Below the pieces are notes generated by a model. That model worked only from the letters and a program-made list of their open reading frames with translations, ran no database searches and had not been told where the DNA came from. From Corallococcus coralloides DSM 2259 (lineage in GTDB: Bacteria > Myxococcota > Myxococcia > Myxococcales > Myxococcaceae), in assembly GCF_000255295.1 (NCBI RefSeq), contig NC_017030.1, positions 3,038,001 to 3,102,000 on the forward strand: a DNA stretch of 64,000 bases, in the 5' to 3' direction. The first letter of the stretch is position 1. Each line of letters starts with the position of its first letter. The translations under genes were made by a program, and so were the position numbers. Shown here piece by piece: positions 29,183 through 38,491 of this stretch.

Positions 29183-29721
29183 CGGACGCTCAGCTCCTCT
29201 CCACCCAGCTCCGCGAAATGCTCCAGCCGCTTGCGCACCGTGGGCACCGAACGCCCCAGCACCGCGGCCACCTCTTCCAGCGTCATCCCGTCCACGTGGT
29301 AGTGGATCGCCGCCGCCTGCGTCTCCGCGTCCACCCGGGCCAGCAGCTTGCGCACCAGGTCGCGCGTCTCCATCGCCTCCGCGCCACCATGGCCCTCGGA
29401 ACGGGCCGCCTCGTCCCGCGCGAACCACTTCCTCCACGCCGCCCCTTCCGAGCGCAGCTGGTTGAGGCAGTGGTGCGTGGCGATCTTCATCAGCCACGTC
29501 AGCGGAGACGCCTCCGCCCGGAACGACTCCCCGTGCACGAGCGCCCGGGCGAAGACGTCATGCATCGCGTCCTCCGCCCGGCTCGCGTCCTTCAGCAGGT
29601 AGCGGCAGCGCTCACGCACGCTGCCGCCATACTTCACATACAGCTCGCGCAGGACGGCCCGCCGGTCCTCATTGGGACGGGGAGGCACCACCTTCAGGGC
29701 CAGCGGGGTCGGTCCGGTCAC
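29179..29721 (-). CDS. ECF-family RNA polymerase sigma factor
   Basis: A 180-residue extracytoplasmic-function sigma factor. Region 2 spans about residues 24-90 (LYVKYGGSVRERCRYLLKD, EDAMHDVFARALVH, SPLTWLMKIATHHCLNQLRS). Region 4 spans about 120-170 with the helix-turn-helix GMTLEEVAAVLGRSVPTVRKRL. It lies between lipoprotein B (28 bp upstream) and the anti-sigma gene (4-bp overlap). It probably drives its own operon, but I could not identify a matching -35/-10 pair. The position of the sigma gene within the operon supports a dedicated envelope-stress circuit. Confidence 0.94.
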   Translation of the reverse strand: MTGPTPLALKVVPPRPNEDRRAVLRELYVKYGGSVRERCRYLLKDASRAEDAMHDVFARALVHGESFRAEASPLTWLMKIATHHCLNQLRSEGAAWRKWFARDEAARSEGHGGAEAMETRDLVRKLLARVDAETQAAAIHYHVDGMTLEEVAAVLGRSVPTVRKRLEHFAELGGEELSVR

Positions 29722-29749
29722 GCGCGGCGCAAGCCTACCGCGACCCGGC

Positions 29750-30748
29750 TCACAGCGACGAGTACACCGCCGCCGTGAAGCCGCCGCAGGCCGCCTCCGC
29801 CTCGCCGTAGCCCACGCGCGGGTCCAGGCTGACGCGGAAGTAGGTGCTGAGGAAGTTGCTGTCCCAGCACTCGTTCAGCGTGGCCTCGCCCACCAGGTCG
29901 CCCCCCGTCACCTTGATGTCCGAGCGGCCTGCCCCCGTCGCCGTCCAGCGGCTCTTGATGGACAGCTTCTCCAGCTTCGCGCGCAGCGGGTCGCCGCGGT
30001 CGATGTCCTCCTGCGTCGCGAACTCGAACTCGCCGCCCGCCGCCGCGGACGCCTTGTAGTGATACGTCCCGTCCACGCGCTTGTTGGGGTCCTTGTCGTC
30101 ACGCACCTGGTGGAAGTCCGCGTCCACCGTGGCCTCCGCGGAGGCGCTCGGGCGCGCGTAGCGGATCTCTACCGTGCCCACGTTGTCGTCGGCATCCGGC
30201 AGGGTGTGCGCCGCGTCCCAGTCGATGAACAGCTCGCCGGAGCCGTAGCCCTTCACGCGCTCGCCGTCCGCGTCCACCGCCACCTGCTGCGCACCGGACA
30301 GCACCGCGCGGAAGGCGCTGTCCTCCTCGCCCTTCGCCTTGCCCTCCAGCACCCAGGAGAACGACGCCTCCCCCGACTTCGTCACCGTCAGCCGCCACGT
30401 GGTGGGGCTCAGCGCCTCCGTGCTCGGGCCCCACACCGCCTTGTTCTCTTCCAACGTCGTCGGCGGATACTTGGAGATCTGCTCGATGAGGTTGAGCACC
30501 CACAGCGTGCCGCCGTTCACCGCCACCGTGGCGTTCACCGTCGCCTGGTAGTACTCCGCCTTCTGCCCCTGGCCGTACTGCGCGGAAGGTCCAGCCGCCG
30601 TCAGGCCCTGACCGTTCGCCTTCGGCGCCTTCACCTGCGTCATCTCCTTGGAAGGCAGGCCCTCACGGAACGTGTCCGCGTCGTTGCTCCCAACGTCGTT
30701 GCAGCCCACGAACAGCAGGGAGGCACACAGCAAGCTCTTGCGCAGCAT
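29750..30748 (-). CDS. Lipoprotein B, first gene of the ECF-caspase operon
   Basis: A 332-residue predicted lipoprotein, MLRKSLLCASLLFVGCNDVGSN (lipobox VGC, Cys16), after an AAAGGACG ribosome-binding site. It shares an order of features with the lipoprotein at 25774-26739: a disordered start with GQGL, then PPTTLEENKAVWGPSTEAL, a beta-rich body and NECWDSNFLSTYF with later Cys. It ends 28 bp before the ECF sigma gene, with no terminator between, so it heads the operon. Probably the two lipoproteins arose by duplication. Its function is unknown. A short inverted repeat lies in its leader at 30767-30785. Confidence 0.87.
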   Translation of the reverse strand: MLRKSLLCASLLFVGCNDVGSNDADTFREGLPSKEMTQVKAPKANGQGLTAAGPSAQYGQGQKAEYYQATVNATVAVNGGTLWVLNLIEQISKYPPTTLEENKAVWGPSTEALSPTTWRLTVTKSGEASFSWVLEGKAKGEEDSAFRAVLSGAQQVAVDADGERVKGYGSGELFIDWDAAHTLPDADDNVGTVEIRYARPSASAEATVDADFHQVRDDKDPNKRVDGTYHYKASAAAGGEFEFATQEDIDRGDPLRAKLEKLSIKSRWTATGAGRSDIKVTGGDLVGEATLNECWDSNFLSTYFRVSLDPRVGYGEAEAACGGFTAAVYSSL

Positions 30749-30766
30749 GGTCGGGCGTCCTTTCAG

Positions 30767-30785
30767 GGCCCGTCTTGTGCGGGCC
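30767..30785 (-). promoter_or_regulatory. Inverted repeat in the leader of the ECF-caspase operon
   Basis: GGCCCG-N7-CGGGCC, 18 bp before the start of lipoprotein B. It may be an operator or a leader hairpin. Short GC palindromes are frequent in such DNA, so support is weak. Confidence 0.35.
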
Positions 30786-30958
30786 GTGCGGCAGTGAATT
30801 CGCCCCTATGGACACAGCCCGGCCGAAAAACAGAAAAGGCGCTCGCTAGGAGTGGAAAAGCACAGTGAAACCAAGCGCTTGGCGTCTGGCTGCCTGCTCT
30901 CCGGCCGCCCGCGGCCGCCTGCCCGACGGTTGAAATGGGCCATCCCTACCTTTCGCCC

Positions 30959-31816
30959 ATGGAAAAACGACACCCGAACCATCCCGGGGAGATGGGTACG
31001 GACGCCACGCTGGCCGAGCGGGAGCGTGCGCCGGACGAGATCAACGCCCGCGCCAGAGCCGTCGGTCTGCTGCATGAGGCCGGGGTGCCGTTCGTCGTGG
31101 GTGGTGCGTATGCCTACGCCACCTATACCGGCATCTACCGCGACACCAAGGACCTGGACCTGTTCCCGCGCAAGCGTGACGCCATCCGCGCCCTGGAGGT
31201 GCTGGAGAAGGATGGCTGGCGCACGGAGCGGCCCGACGAGGTCTGGCTCTACAAGGCGTACAAGGGCGACTACTTCGTCGACTTCATCTTCTCCTCCGGC
31301 AACGGCGTGGCGACGGTGGACGACGAGTGGTTCACCAACGCCAGGAAGGCCACCATCTTCGGCTACGAGTGCCTCATCGCGCCGGCCGAGGAGATGATCT
31401 GGTCCAAGGCCTTCGTCACCGAGCGCGAGCGCTATGACGGCGCGGACATCAACCACCTCATCCTCAAGGCGGGGCGGGAGATGGACTGGGACCGCATCCT
31501 CCGGCGCTTCGACCGCTACTGGGAGGTGCTGCTCAGCCACCTGATGATGTTCCGCTTCGCCTATCCGAGCGAGCGCGACATCGTGCCCAACTACGTGATG
31601 ACGGAGCTGATGAGCCGCACGCTCCAGACGGTGCGCGACGGCAGCTGGGACGAGAAGCTGTGCCGGGGCAACCTGGTGTCCAAGGTGAACTATCACGTGG
31701 ACATCCACCACTGGGGCTTTGGGGACGGCAGGGCGTGGGACGAACAGGACAGACCCGAGGGGGGAACCCGTGGCGCGAGATCCGAGCTCGAAGATTCGGC
31801 TGGCAGCGGTCGGTGA
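30959..31816 (+). CDS. Nucleotidyltransferase-superfamily protein
   Basis: A 285-residue cytoplasmic protein starting MEKRHPNHPGEMGTDATLAE. It carries a nucleotidyltransferase-fold signature: FVVGGAYAYATYTG (the GG of the fold, residues 48-49) followed by DTKDLDLFPR (Asp65, Asp67; the DxD metal pair). The rest includes VWLYKAYKGDYFVDFIFSSG and ERERYDGADINHLILKAG, as seen in AbiEii/MNT-like or uncharacterised NTase groups. The 3' end overlaps the next gene by 47 bp, so the last 15 residues are shared in another frame. The target (RNA, protein or small molecule) is unknown. An alternative start is ATG 30935. Confidence 0.85.
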   Translation: MEKRHPNHPGEMGTDATLAERERAPDEINARARAVGLLHEAGVPFVVGGAYAYATYTGIYRDTKDLDLFPRKRDAIRALEVLEKDGWRTERPDEVWLYKAYKGDYFVDFIFSSGNGVATVDDEWFTNARKATIFGYECLIAPAEEMIWSKAFVTERERYDGADINHLILKAGREMDWDRILRRFDRYWEVLLSHLMMFRFAYPSERDIVPNYVMTELMSRTLQTVRDGSWDEKLCRGNLVSKVNYHVDIHHWGFGDGRAWDEQDRPEGGTRGARSELEDSAGSGR

Positions 31817-32504
31817 CCTGCACTGCCGCGAGGACCAGCACGGGCGCTTCCGGCAGCTCGTCAAACAGGTGAATGCCTCGGCGGACCTGCTGCTCCTGTG
31901 CGGGGACTTGACGGACCGCGGGATGATTGAAGAGGGCAAGGTGCTGGCCGAGGAGCTCTCGGCCTTGCGTGTCCCGTGCGCCGCGGTGCTGGGCAACCAC
32001 GACTACGAGCACGGGCAGGTGAAGGACATCTGCTCGGAGCTCTCCAAGGTCGGCGTGCACATCCTCGACGGGGACCACTTCATCTTCGAGAAGACGCTGG
32101 GTGTCGCGGGGGTGAAGGGCTTCGGGGGCGGCTTCGGCAACGCGACGTTGCAGGCGTTCGGCGAGGGCCAGACGAAGTCCTTCGTGCAGGAGGCCGTCAC
32201 CGAGTCGCTCAAGCTGGAGGCCGCGCTCAGCCACCTGGACACGCCCAAGAAGGTCGTGATCATGCACTACGCCCCCATCCCGGAGACGCTGGAGGGGGAG
32301 AACATCGAGATCCGCCCCTTCCTGGGGACGAGCCGCTTGTCGATGCCCATCGACCACTACGGCGCGGCCTACGTCTTCCACGGCCACGCGCACCACGGCG
32401 CGCTCGAGGGCAAGACGAAGAGCGGCATCCCGGTGTTCAACGTCGCCATGCCGCTGCTCACCAAGTTCACGCCCGAGCAGCGCTTCGCCTTGATGGAGGT
32501 GTAG
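31770..32504 (+). CDS. Calcineurin-type metallophosphoesterase
   Basis: 244 residues, starting at GTG 31770 right after GAGGGGGGAA (a strong ribosome-binding site), which decides against the longer ORF to 31719. All five metal motifs are visible: AAVGDLHC (DxH), LLLCGDLTDRG (GDxxD), VLGNHDYE (GNHD), VIMHYAPIP and VFHGHAHHG (GHxH). The dimetal centre should hydrolyse phosphodi- or monoesters. It overlaps the nucleotidyltransferase gene by 47 bp, implying coupled expression and opposed or sequential chemistry, which I infer. Confidence 0.93.
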   Translation: MARDPSSKIRLAAVGDLHCREDQHGRFRQLVKQVNASADLLLLCGDLTDRGMIEEGKVLAEELSALRVPCAAVLGNHDYEHGQVKDICSELSKVGVHILDGDHFIFEKTLGVAGVKGFGGGFGNATLQAFGEGQTKSFVQEAVTESLKLEAALSHLDTPKKVVIMHYAPIPETLEGENIEIRPFLGTSRLSMPIDHYGAAYVFHGHAHHGALEGKTKSGIPVFNVAMPLLTKFTPEQRFALMEV

Positions 32505-32511
32505 CGCCGCC

Positions 32512-33972
32512 TCAGGGCGCGGGAGCCCCGCCGTCCGAAGCTTCGGGCGGCGCCTCCTGGAGGTCCGAGGCGCGCGTGGGCAGGTCCGCCACCGCGCTCA
32601 TGGACACCTCCACCAGGTCCGGCCCGGAGCCCCGTGCGTAGAGCCGGTCCTCCGTGTCCGGCACGGCGTCGCCCAGCCACAGCCGCGCCAGCTCGCGCCC
32701 GTCCGCGTCGCGCAGCACGACACCCCGGGACGCGTCGCTGATGCCGTAGCGCTCCCAGCGCTTCACCTTCGCCTCGCCGAACGCGGTGGCCTTCAACGCC
32801 TCCAGCCGGCCCAGCAGCTTCACCACGCGGAAATGCAGGGCGCGGCCACCGCCGGGACCCTCCACCTGCCATGCGTCGCTGTTGCCCGCGCCGCGCGTCA
32901 CCACCACGGGGGCGGCCTTGCCGCCGGGGAGGAACTCCAGGCGTCGCACTGCGTCGCGCGGGAAGGACAGCACGCGCCGGTCCTTCAACTCCTGCGCGCC
33001 CACGTCCAGCGTCGTCAGCGCGCGGGCCTCCACCTCCGCCAGCGTGGACCGCGAACCCTGTTCGCGAAGGGCATGGACGACGGTCGCTCCGTCGCGGGTC
33101 ACCTGCGCCAGCCTGACGCGGATGGGCTCACCGGAGGCAGGCACGAAGCGCGCGTCCACGGTGGGCGTGTCCAGGCCCAGTGCCTTCCGCGTGGCGGCGG
33201 TGTCCTGCGGGAAGGACAGGGCCTGATGGCCTTCGAAGGCCTTGAGCAGGTCCGTCAGCCGGCTGGCGTTCGCGCGGGTGGGCTCCGGCTTCTCCATCCG
33301 CCACGACTTGCCGTCCGCCTCGCGCGTCAGCGTGTACGCGTGGTCCTTCGCCTTGACGTCAATGGACTGGAGCGACGCGAGGTCCAGCGGCCCCAGGAAC
33401 TCCTTGGCGCGCAGCTCGAACGGGCCCTTGTCCAGCGAGTACCGCACGGCACCGTCCGCCGCGTACACGGTCGCGTCGCCTTCACGGCGCACGTAGACGG
33501 AGCCATCGAAGGGGTTCTCATCTCCACCTGCCAGCGTCACGGTGCGCTGGCGGGACGGATCCTCCGAGCCCTCACCGTTGGCATCCGGAAGAAAGGCCCG
33601 CGCCGTCACGGTGAACGTCGGGGACGTGAGCCCGTACTTCTTCAGGTCCGCGTCCGTCGGCGACGCGTTCACGGTGGCCTTGAACTTCGCCGAGGTCAGC
33701 TGCTGCACCAGGGCCTCCACCGCGTACGGATCCGCCTTCGCCTCCACGGGCGAGACAATCCGCCAGCCCTCCGGCGTCCGCTCCAGCTCCGTGGTGGCGC
33801 CGCGAGCCTTCACCGTCAGGTGCGTGAAGACGGGCGCCGGGTCCGGAGCCGCACCACGGGTCGGCTCGGCGGCTTCCGTCGCGAAGAGCTTCGGCGGAGC
33901 AGGGGGCTTCTCCGCGTCGCGCGAACAGCCCACGGCCAGAAGCCCCAGCATCACGACGGTGGAAGTCCTCAC
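32512..33972 (-). CDS. DUF4340 lipoprotein of an ABC transporter operon
   Basis: 486 residues. MRTSTVVMLGLLAVGC is a lipoprotein signal (Cys16). The mature part has repeated beta-rich DUF4340 units (EGWRIVSPVEAKADPYAVEALVQQLTSAKF; SFPQDTAATRKALGLDTPTV; RRVLSFPRDAVRRLEFLPGG). The ATG overlaps the stop of the GldG-like gene (ATGA), so it is the last gene of a four-gene operon. DUF4340 proteins commonly accompany GldG-like ABC components and are thought to act outside the inner membrane, but what they move is not known. Confidence 0.9.
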   Translation of the reverse strand: MRTSTVVMLGLLAVGCSRDAEKPPAPPKLFATEAAEPTRGAAPDPAPVFTHLTVKARGATTELERTPEGWRIVSPVEAKADPYAVEALVQQLTSAKFKATVNASPTDADLKKYGLTSPTFTVTARAFLPDANGEGSEDPSRQRTVTLAGGDENPFDGSVYVRREGDATVYAADGAVRYSLDKGPFELRAKEFLGPLDLASLQSIDVKAKDHAYTLTREADGKSWRMEKPEPTRANASRLTDLLKAFEGHQALSFPQDTAATRKALGLDTPTVDARFVPASGEPIRVRLAQVTRDGATVVHALREQGSRSTLAEVEARALTTLDVGAQELKDRRVLSFPRDAVRRLEFLPGGKAAPVVVTRGAGNSDAWQVEGPGGGRALHFRVVKLLGRLEALKATAFGEAKVKRWERYGISDASRGVVLRDADGRELARLWLGDAVPDTEDRLYARGSGPDLVEVSMSAVADLPTRASDLQEAPPEASDGGAPAP

Positions 33973-35528
33973 CGGTTCCTCCGTGACAACCAGACCGCGA
34001 GTCCCACACCCAGCAGCGACAGCGGAAACAGGTCGGTGGACACGAAGCGCAGGGTCCGCATCTGGTCCTCGCCGAGCTCCAGGGTGGACGTCTCACGGTC
34101 GGGAGGACGCAGGGTGACCTTCTCCGCCTGATGGGACGCCCAGCCCATGGCGTTCATCACCAGGTTGCGGTTGGCCTCGTAGCCCCAGTTCGGATCCAGC
34201 AGCAGCTCCGAGTCGCCCACGGCCACCAGCCGGGCCTCGTCGTAGCGCTTGTGCTCCGCCGCACGCGTGTCCCGGGACGCGGCGGCCACCAGGGTGAGCT
34301 GCCCCATCTTCTCGCCGCTGGACGGAGTGGTGTCCTCCAGGGGCCGCGACTCCACCCACGCATAGGGGGAGCTCAGCAGCACGGGCTCCACCGTCACACC
34401 GGGCAGCAGGAAGCCCTCGCGGACGAGCGTGAAGCTGCGCGGCGTGGGCAGCTGGATGTTGAAGCCGCGCTCCTGCAACGGACGCGTGATGGGGTGCTTG
34501 CCGTAGAAGTTCGACACCAGGACGAACGGGTTGCCCGAGTTGAACTGCGGGTCCGCCGCTACGCCCTCGTCCACCTGCACGCCGTAGTCCGCGAGGAACA
34601 GGCCCAGCCCGTCATCCGTGTTCGCGTCGGTGAAGTAGAGCAGCCGGCCGCCTTCGCCCAGGTAGGTGCGCAGCGCCGCCACCTCCGGCGCCGTGTACGC
34701 CTGCTTCGCGCCAGCGATGATCAACAGGCCCGCGTCGCGAGGCACTTCCTTCCGGCCCAGGAGGTTGAGCGGCTCGGGGCGGTAGCCCTCGCGCAGCAGC
34801 TGGCGCCGCAGCTCCGTCAGCCCCTCGCCAGCAGCCTCCAGCGACCACTCGCCGTGTCCTTCGAGGACGTAGACCTTCTGCGCGCCCGTCGCGCTCAGCT
34901 GGAGCAGGGCGTTGGTCAGCTCCTGTTCGGCGGGGACGGGCAGGGTGGTGTGGGGCGCGGCATCGCCCTCGCCGCGGGAGACGATGACCAGCGTCTGCCC
35001 GTCCTTGAGCTGGTACTTCGCGGCCAGGGCCGGCTCGCGGCGCGGATCCACGAAGGCGTAGTCGAAGGCCTCCGGTGCCGCCTCGTGGTAGCGCCGGAAC
35101 AGCTCCTCCAGCTCGCCATAGGACGGGTGCGTGGGCGGGATGAGCGCCAGCGCGTGGGCCTTCTCCTTCAACCCCGCCAGCGTCTGCACCGTCTGCGGCG
35201 CGAGCGAGAAGATGCGCTCCTGCGTCAAATCCCAGCGCTTGTTCTTGCGGAACGCGAGCATGTTGAGCGCCACCAGCACGCCCAGCACCGCCAGCGTGGT
35301 GAGCACGGAGGACGCGAGGAACCGTCCCGTGCGGCGGGTGCCCGCGCGCGCCAGCTCCTGGCGGTGCATGACGAAGTAGGCCGCGAGCATCGCCGCGCCC
35401 AGCACCGCCTTGCCCGCGGCGAGCGCCACGCTGCCGGAGGTGAGGAACAGCGTGAAGGGGCTGGATGCGAGCAGCAGCAGGCCAAAAGGCCCCAGCACCC
35501 GGGTGACGTGGGTCGCTCTCATGGTCAT
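33969..35528 (-). CDS. GldG-like ABC transporter auxiliary subunit
   Basis: 519 residues. The N-terminal region has hydrophobic helices at about residues 10-28, 32-52 and 68-92, and the C-terminus has a further helix (LFPLSLLGVGLAVWLSRR). Between them is a GldG/IFT52-type soluble domain (VYVLEGHGEWSLEAAGEGLTEL; GLLIIAGAKQAYTAPEVAAL; GGRLLYFTDAN). It overlaps the DUF4340 start (ATGA) downstream and the permease stop (ATGA at 35525-35528) upstream. In Flavobacteria GldA/F/G are tied to gliding, but homologs are widespread, so a motility role here is not implied. Upstream ORF extension is shadow. Confidence 0.9.
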   Translation of the reverse strand: MTMRATHVTRVLGPFGLLLLASSPFTLFLTSGSVALAAGKAVLGAAMLAAYFVMHRQELARAGTRRTGRFLASSVLTTLAVLGVLVALNMLAFRKNKRWDLTQERIFSLAPQTVQTLAGLKEKAHALALIPPTHPSYGELEELFRRYHEAAPEAFDYAFVDPRREPALAAKYQLKDGQTLVIVSRGEGDAAPHTTLPVPAEQELTNALLQLSATGAQKVYVLEGHGEWSLEAAGEGLTELRRQLLREGYRPEPLNLLGRKEVPRDAGLLIIAGAKQAYTAPEVAALRTYLGEGGRLLYFTDANTDDGLGLFLADYGVQVDEGVAADPQFNSGNPFVLVSNFYGKHPITRPLQERGFNIQLPTPRSFTLVREGFLLPGVTVEPVLLSSPYAWVESRPLEDTTPSSGEKMGQLTLVAAASRDTRAAEHKRYDEARLVAVGDSELLLDPNWGYEANRNLVMNAMGWASHQAEKVTLRPPDRETSTLELGEDQMRTLRFVSTDLFPLSLLGVGLAVWLSRRNR

Positions 35529-36328
35529 GCGTAGCGCTGCGCTTCCACCGCGCGGTGGGTGAGCAGCAGTGAGAACAGGATGACGGACGCGAAGAACACC
35601 AGCGCCTGCACCTCCAGGACGCCCTGGATCATCCCCTGCAACTGCGTATCGAAGGACAGGTAGTTCAGGAACGAGCGCAGCGGCTCCGCGGTGGACTGGG
35701 CCACGCCGCGCAGGAGCATCCACGGCAGCAGCACCGTGAAGGTGAGGAACGCCGCCAGCATCTGGCTCTCCGTCAACGCGGAGATGAACAGCCCCACCGC
35801 CATGCACGTCGCGCCCCAGATGAGCACCGCGCCGTAGCCCAGCAGCACCGTGGGCCACTCCAGCGCGGAGCCGGACGGGCCCGTGCCCACCACCGACAGC
35901 AGCACCGGGAACACCAGCGTCAGCCCCAGCGTGACGAAGATGAGGCCCAGGCCGCCCAGGTACTTGCCCAGCACGATGTCCAGCGGCCGCACCGGCGTCG
36001 TGAGCAGCAGCGCGAACGTCTTCTGGCGCTTCTCCTCCGCGAACAGCCGCATGGACAGGAAGGGCGCGACGAAGAGCGTGAGGATCAACACCACGCCCCA
36101 CAGCTGCACCACCACGCCGTCCGTGAGGTTGCGGTAGACGATGGAGTCCGGCGGCAGCTTGCTCCAGCCGTTCTCACGCGCCAGGGACTGCACCTGCTGG
36201 AACTGCTCCAGCAGGCTGACAAAGAAGAACGACGAGAGCGCCGCCATCGCCGTGAACACGGCGTAGGCCCACGGGGTGGTGAAGGCGACGGCCAGCTCCT
36301 TGCGGGCAATGGCCAGGGCAGTGCGCAT
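35525..36328 (-). CDS. ABC-2-type permease (GldF-like)
   Basis: A 267-residue integral membrane protein with about six hydrophobic segments: [97 protein letters not shown] and [15 protein letters not shown]. It begins [19 protein letters not shown], the usual ABC-2 start with an amphipathic segment. It lies 18 bp from the ATP-binding subunit gene and overlaps the GldG-like gene, forming one transporter operon. Confidence 0.92.
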   Translation of the reverse strand: MRTALAIARKELAVAFTTPWAYAVFTAMAALSSFFFVSLLEQFQQVQSLARENGWSKLPPDSIVYRNLTDGVVVQLWGVVLILTLFVAPFLSMRLFAEEKRQKTFALLLTTPVRPLDIVLGKYLGGLGLIFVTLGLTLVFPVLLSVVGTGPSGSALEWPTVLLGYGAVLIWGATCMAVGLFISALTESQMLAAFLTFTVLLPWMLLRGVAQSTAEPLRSFLNYLSFDTQLQGMIQGVLEVQALVFFASVILFSLLLTHRAVEAQRYA

Positions 36329-36346
36329 GCGCTTGAGGGTTCCTGT

Positions 36347-37090
36347 TCAGGCGGCGGTCAGCTTGATGAAGACTTCTTCCAACGACGCGTGCTCGACCTG
36401 GCCATGGGCCTTCGCCAGCTGGTGGATGGCGTCATGGGCCACCACGCGGCCCTGGTGGAGGATGAGCACCTTCTCGCACGTCACCGTGACCTCCGGGAGG
36501 ATGTGCGTGGACAACAGCACCGTGTGCTTCCCGGAGAGGCTGCGGATCAACGCGCGCAGGTCCGCGCGCTGCGCGGGGTCCAGGCCCTCGGTGGGCTCGT
36601 CCAGGATGAGCACCGGCGGCGAACCGATGAGCGCCTGCGCGATGCCCACGCGCTGCTGGTAGCCCTTGGACAGGTTCTGGAGCACGCGGCCCATCACGTC
36701 GCTCACGCCGGTGAGACCCGCCACCCGCTCCACCTCCGCCTTCACCGCGCGGCCGGGCACCTGCTTGAGCGCCGCGACGAACGCCAGGTAGCCGTGCACC
36801 GTCAGCTCCGGGTACAGCGGCGGCGTCTCCGGCAGGTAGCCGATGCGCCGTTTGACCTCCATGGGGTGCGTGGACACGTCGAAGCCCGCCACCTTCGCGC
36901 TGCCCTCGGACGGGGGCAGGAAGCCGGTGAGGATCTTCATCGTGGTGGACTTGCCCGCGCCGTTGGGGCCCAGGAAGCCCAAGAGCTCGCCCTCACCGAC
37001 CGTGAAGGACAGGTCTTCAATGGCCACGCGATCGCGGTAGCGCCGGGTGAGGTTGCGCACCTCGATGATGGGCTTCTCGGTGATTGGCAT
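36347..37090 (-). CDS. ABC transporter ATP-binding protein (GldA-like)
   Basis: 247 residues with Walker [10 protein letters not shown] (41-49), ABC signature [16 protein letters not shown] and Walker [14 protein letters not shown], then the switch His in [10 protein letters not shown]. It is of the ABC-2/NatA drug and lipid type. It is the first gene of the minus operon (ATPase, permease, GldG-like, DUF4340). The start is 42 bp from the divergent lysC start, so the two share a short promoter region. Confidence 0.95.
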   Translation of the reverse strand: MPITEKPIIEVRNLTRRYRDRVAIEDLSFTVGEGELLGFLGPNGAGKSTTMKILTGFLPPSEGSAKVAGFDVSTHPMEVKRRIGYLPETPPLYPELTVHGYLAFVAALKQVPGRAVKAEVERVAGLTGVSDVMGRVLQNLSKGYQQRVGIAQALIGSPPVLILDEPTEGLDPAQRADLRALIRSLSGKHTVLLSTHILPEVTVTCEKVLILHQGRVVAHDAIHQLAKAHGQVEHASLEEVFIKLTAA

Positions 37091-37132
37091 GCGCGGGGGC
37101 GAACTCTACACTGCCCTGGAAGCGAGGCGTGG

Positions 37133-38326
37133 ATGCCAATCGTGGTGCAGAAGTACGGCGGCTCATCGGTCGCTGACGCGGAGAAGCTCGGCAAGGTCGC
37201 GCGGCGCGTGAAGCAGAAGCGGGACGCGGGCTATCAGGTCGTCGTCGTCGTGAGCGCCATGGGCGACACCACGGATGACCTGTTGTCGCTCGCGAAGAGC
37301 GTGTCCCAGGACCCGCCCCGGCGCGAGCTGGACATGCTCCTCACCTGCGGCGAGCGCATCTCCATGGCGCTCCTGTCCATGGCGCTCCAGGAGCAGGGCG
37401 TCCCGGCCATCAGCTTCACCGGCAGCCAGAGCGGCATCATCACCAACGACGCCCACGCCCAGGCGCGCATCGTGGAGGTGCGGCCCTACCGCATCCAGGA
37501 CGAGCTGGCGCACGGCAAGGTCGTCATCGTCGCGGGCTACCAGGGCGTCTCCTACAAGAAGGAAGTGACCACGCTGGGGCGCGGCGGCTCCGACACGACC
37601 GCGGTCGCGCTGGCGGCGGCGCTGGACGCGGAGGCGTGTGAAATCTACTCGGACGTGGACGGCGTCTTCAGCGCGGATCCGCGCGTGGTGCCGGACGCGC
37701 GCAAGCTGGAGTCGCTGAGCTACGACGAGATGCAGGAGCTGGCGAGCGCCGGCGCCAAGGTGCTCAACGCGCAGGCCGTGGAGTGGGCCAAGGCGCGCGG
37801 CATCACCATCCTCGCGCGCACCGCGCACGGGCAGGGGACCGGCACCAGCGTGCAGGAGCTCGCCGTGCCCACCGACAGCCGCGTGAAGGGCGTGACGGCG
37901 GACGCGGAGATGGCCGTGCTCGTCGCCCACGCCAGCGTGCCCCTCCAGGAGCTGCTGGAGTTCCTGGACGCGCGCGCCGTCCGAGGCCGCACGCTTGCCC
38001 ATGACGGACTGCCGGGCGCGCCGGGACGCACGTTCCTGGCGGTGCCGCTCGCGGACATTCACGGCCCGGAGGCGCTCCAGCGCGAGCTGGCCACGCGCTT
38101 TGGCGCGGGTGTGGACTGGCAGGACGGCTGGGGCACGGTCACCTGTGTGGGCGTGGGCCTCAACGCGGACTGGGTGCCGCTGCGCAAGGCCCTCTCCGCC
38201 GCGGAAGCCCTGTCCGCTCGGGTCCATGCGGTAAGCACCTCGCCCCTTCAAGTGACCCTCCTGGTGGACAAGGCGCACCTGAAGACCCTCACGGCCCGGT
38301 TGCATCGCGAACTGCTCGGTAGCTGA
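37133..38326 (+). CDS. lysC: Aspartate kinase
   Basis: A 397-residue enzyme that phosphorylates aspartate, first step to lysine, threonine, methionine and diaminopimelate. The N-terminal motif is [16 protein letters not shown], then [46 protein letters not shown] and [16 protein letters not shown]. The C-terminal region (about 260-397) should hold two ACT domains for feedback control ([47 protein letters not shown]). Long upstream ORF to 36389 is a shadow of the ABC operon. It stands alone. Confidence 0.96.
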   Translation: MPIVVQKYGGSSVADAEKLGKVARRVKQKRDAGYQVVVVVSAMGDTTDDLLSLAKSVSQDPPRRELDMLLTCGERISMALLSMALQEQGVPAISFTGSQSGIITNDAHAQARIVEVRPYRIQDELAHGKVVIVAGYQGVSYKKEVTTLGRGGSDTTAVALAAALDAEACEIYSDVDGVFSADPRVVPDARKLESLSYDEMQELASAGAKVLNAQAVEWAKARGITILARTAHGQGTGTSVQELAVPTDSRVKGVTADAEMAVLVAHASVPLQELLEFLDARAVRGRTLAHDGLPGAPGRTFLAVPLADIHGPEALQRELATRFGAGVDWQDGWGTVTCVGVGLNADWVPLRKALSAAEALSARVHAVSTSPLQVTLLVDKAHLKTLTARLHRELLGS

Positions 38327-38491
38327 CACGTGCCTCATCCGCGCAACCTCCGTTGATCCGAGGACTTGCGGGCCGTCCCTGGGGACGAGTCGACATCCTC
38401 CGTCGAACTTTCTTACTCAGTGGGGGCAGGGCGCTTCCCTCTGAGAAGTCGATGCCTACCCTCCTCGCCTGAACACCTTGGAGGGTGGGGC

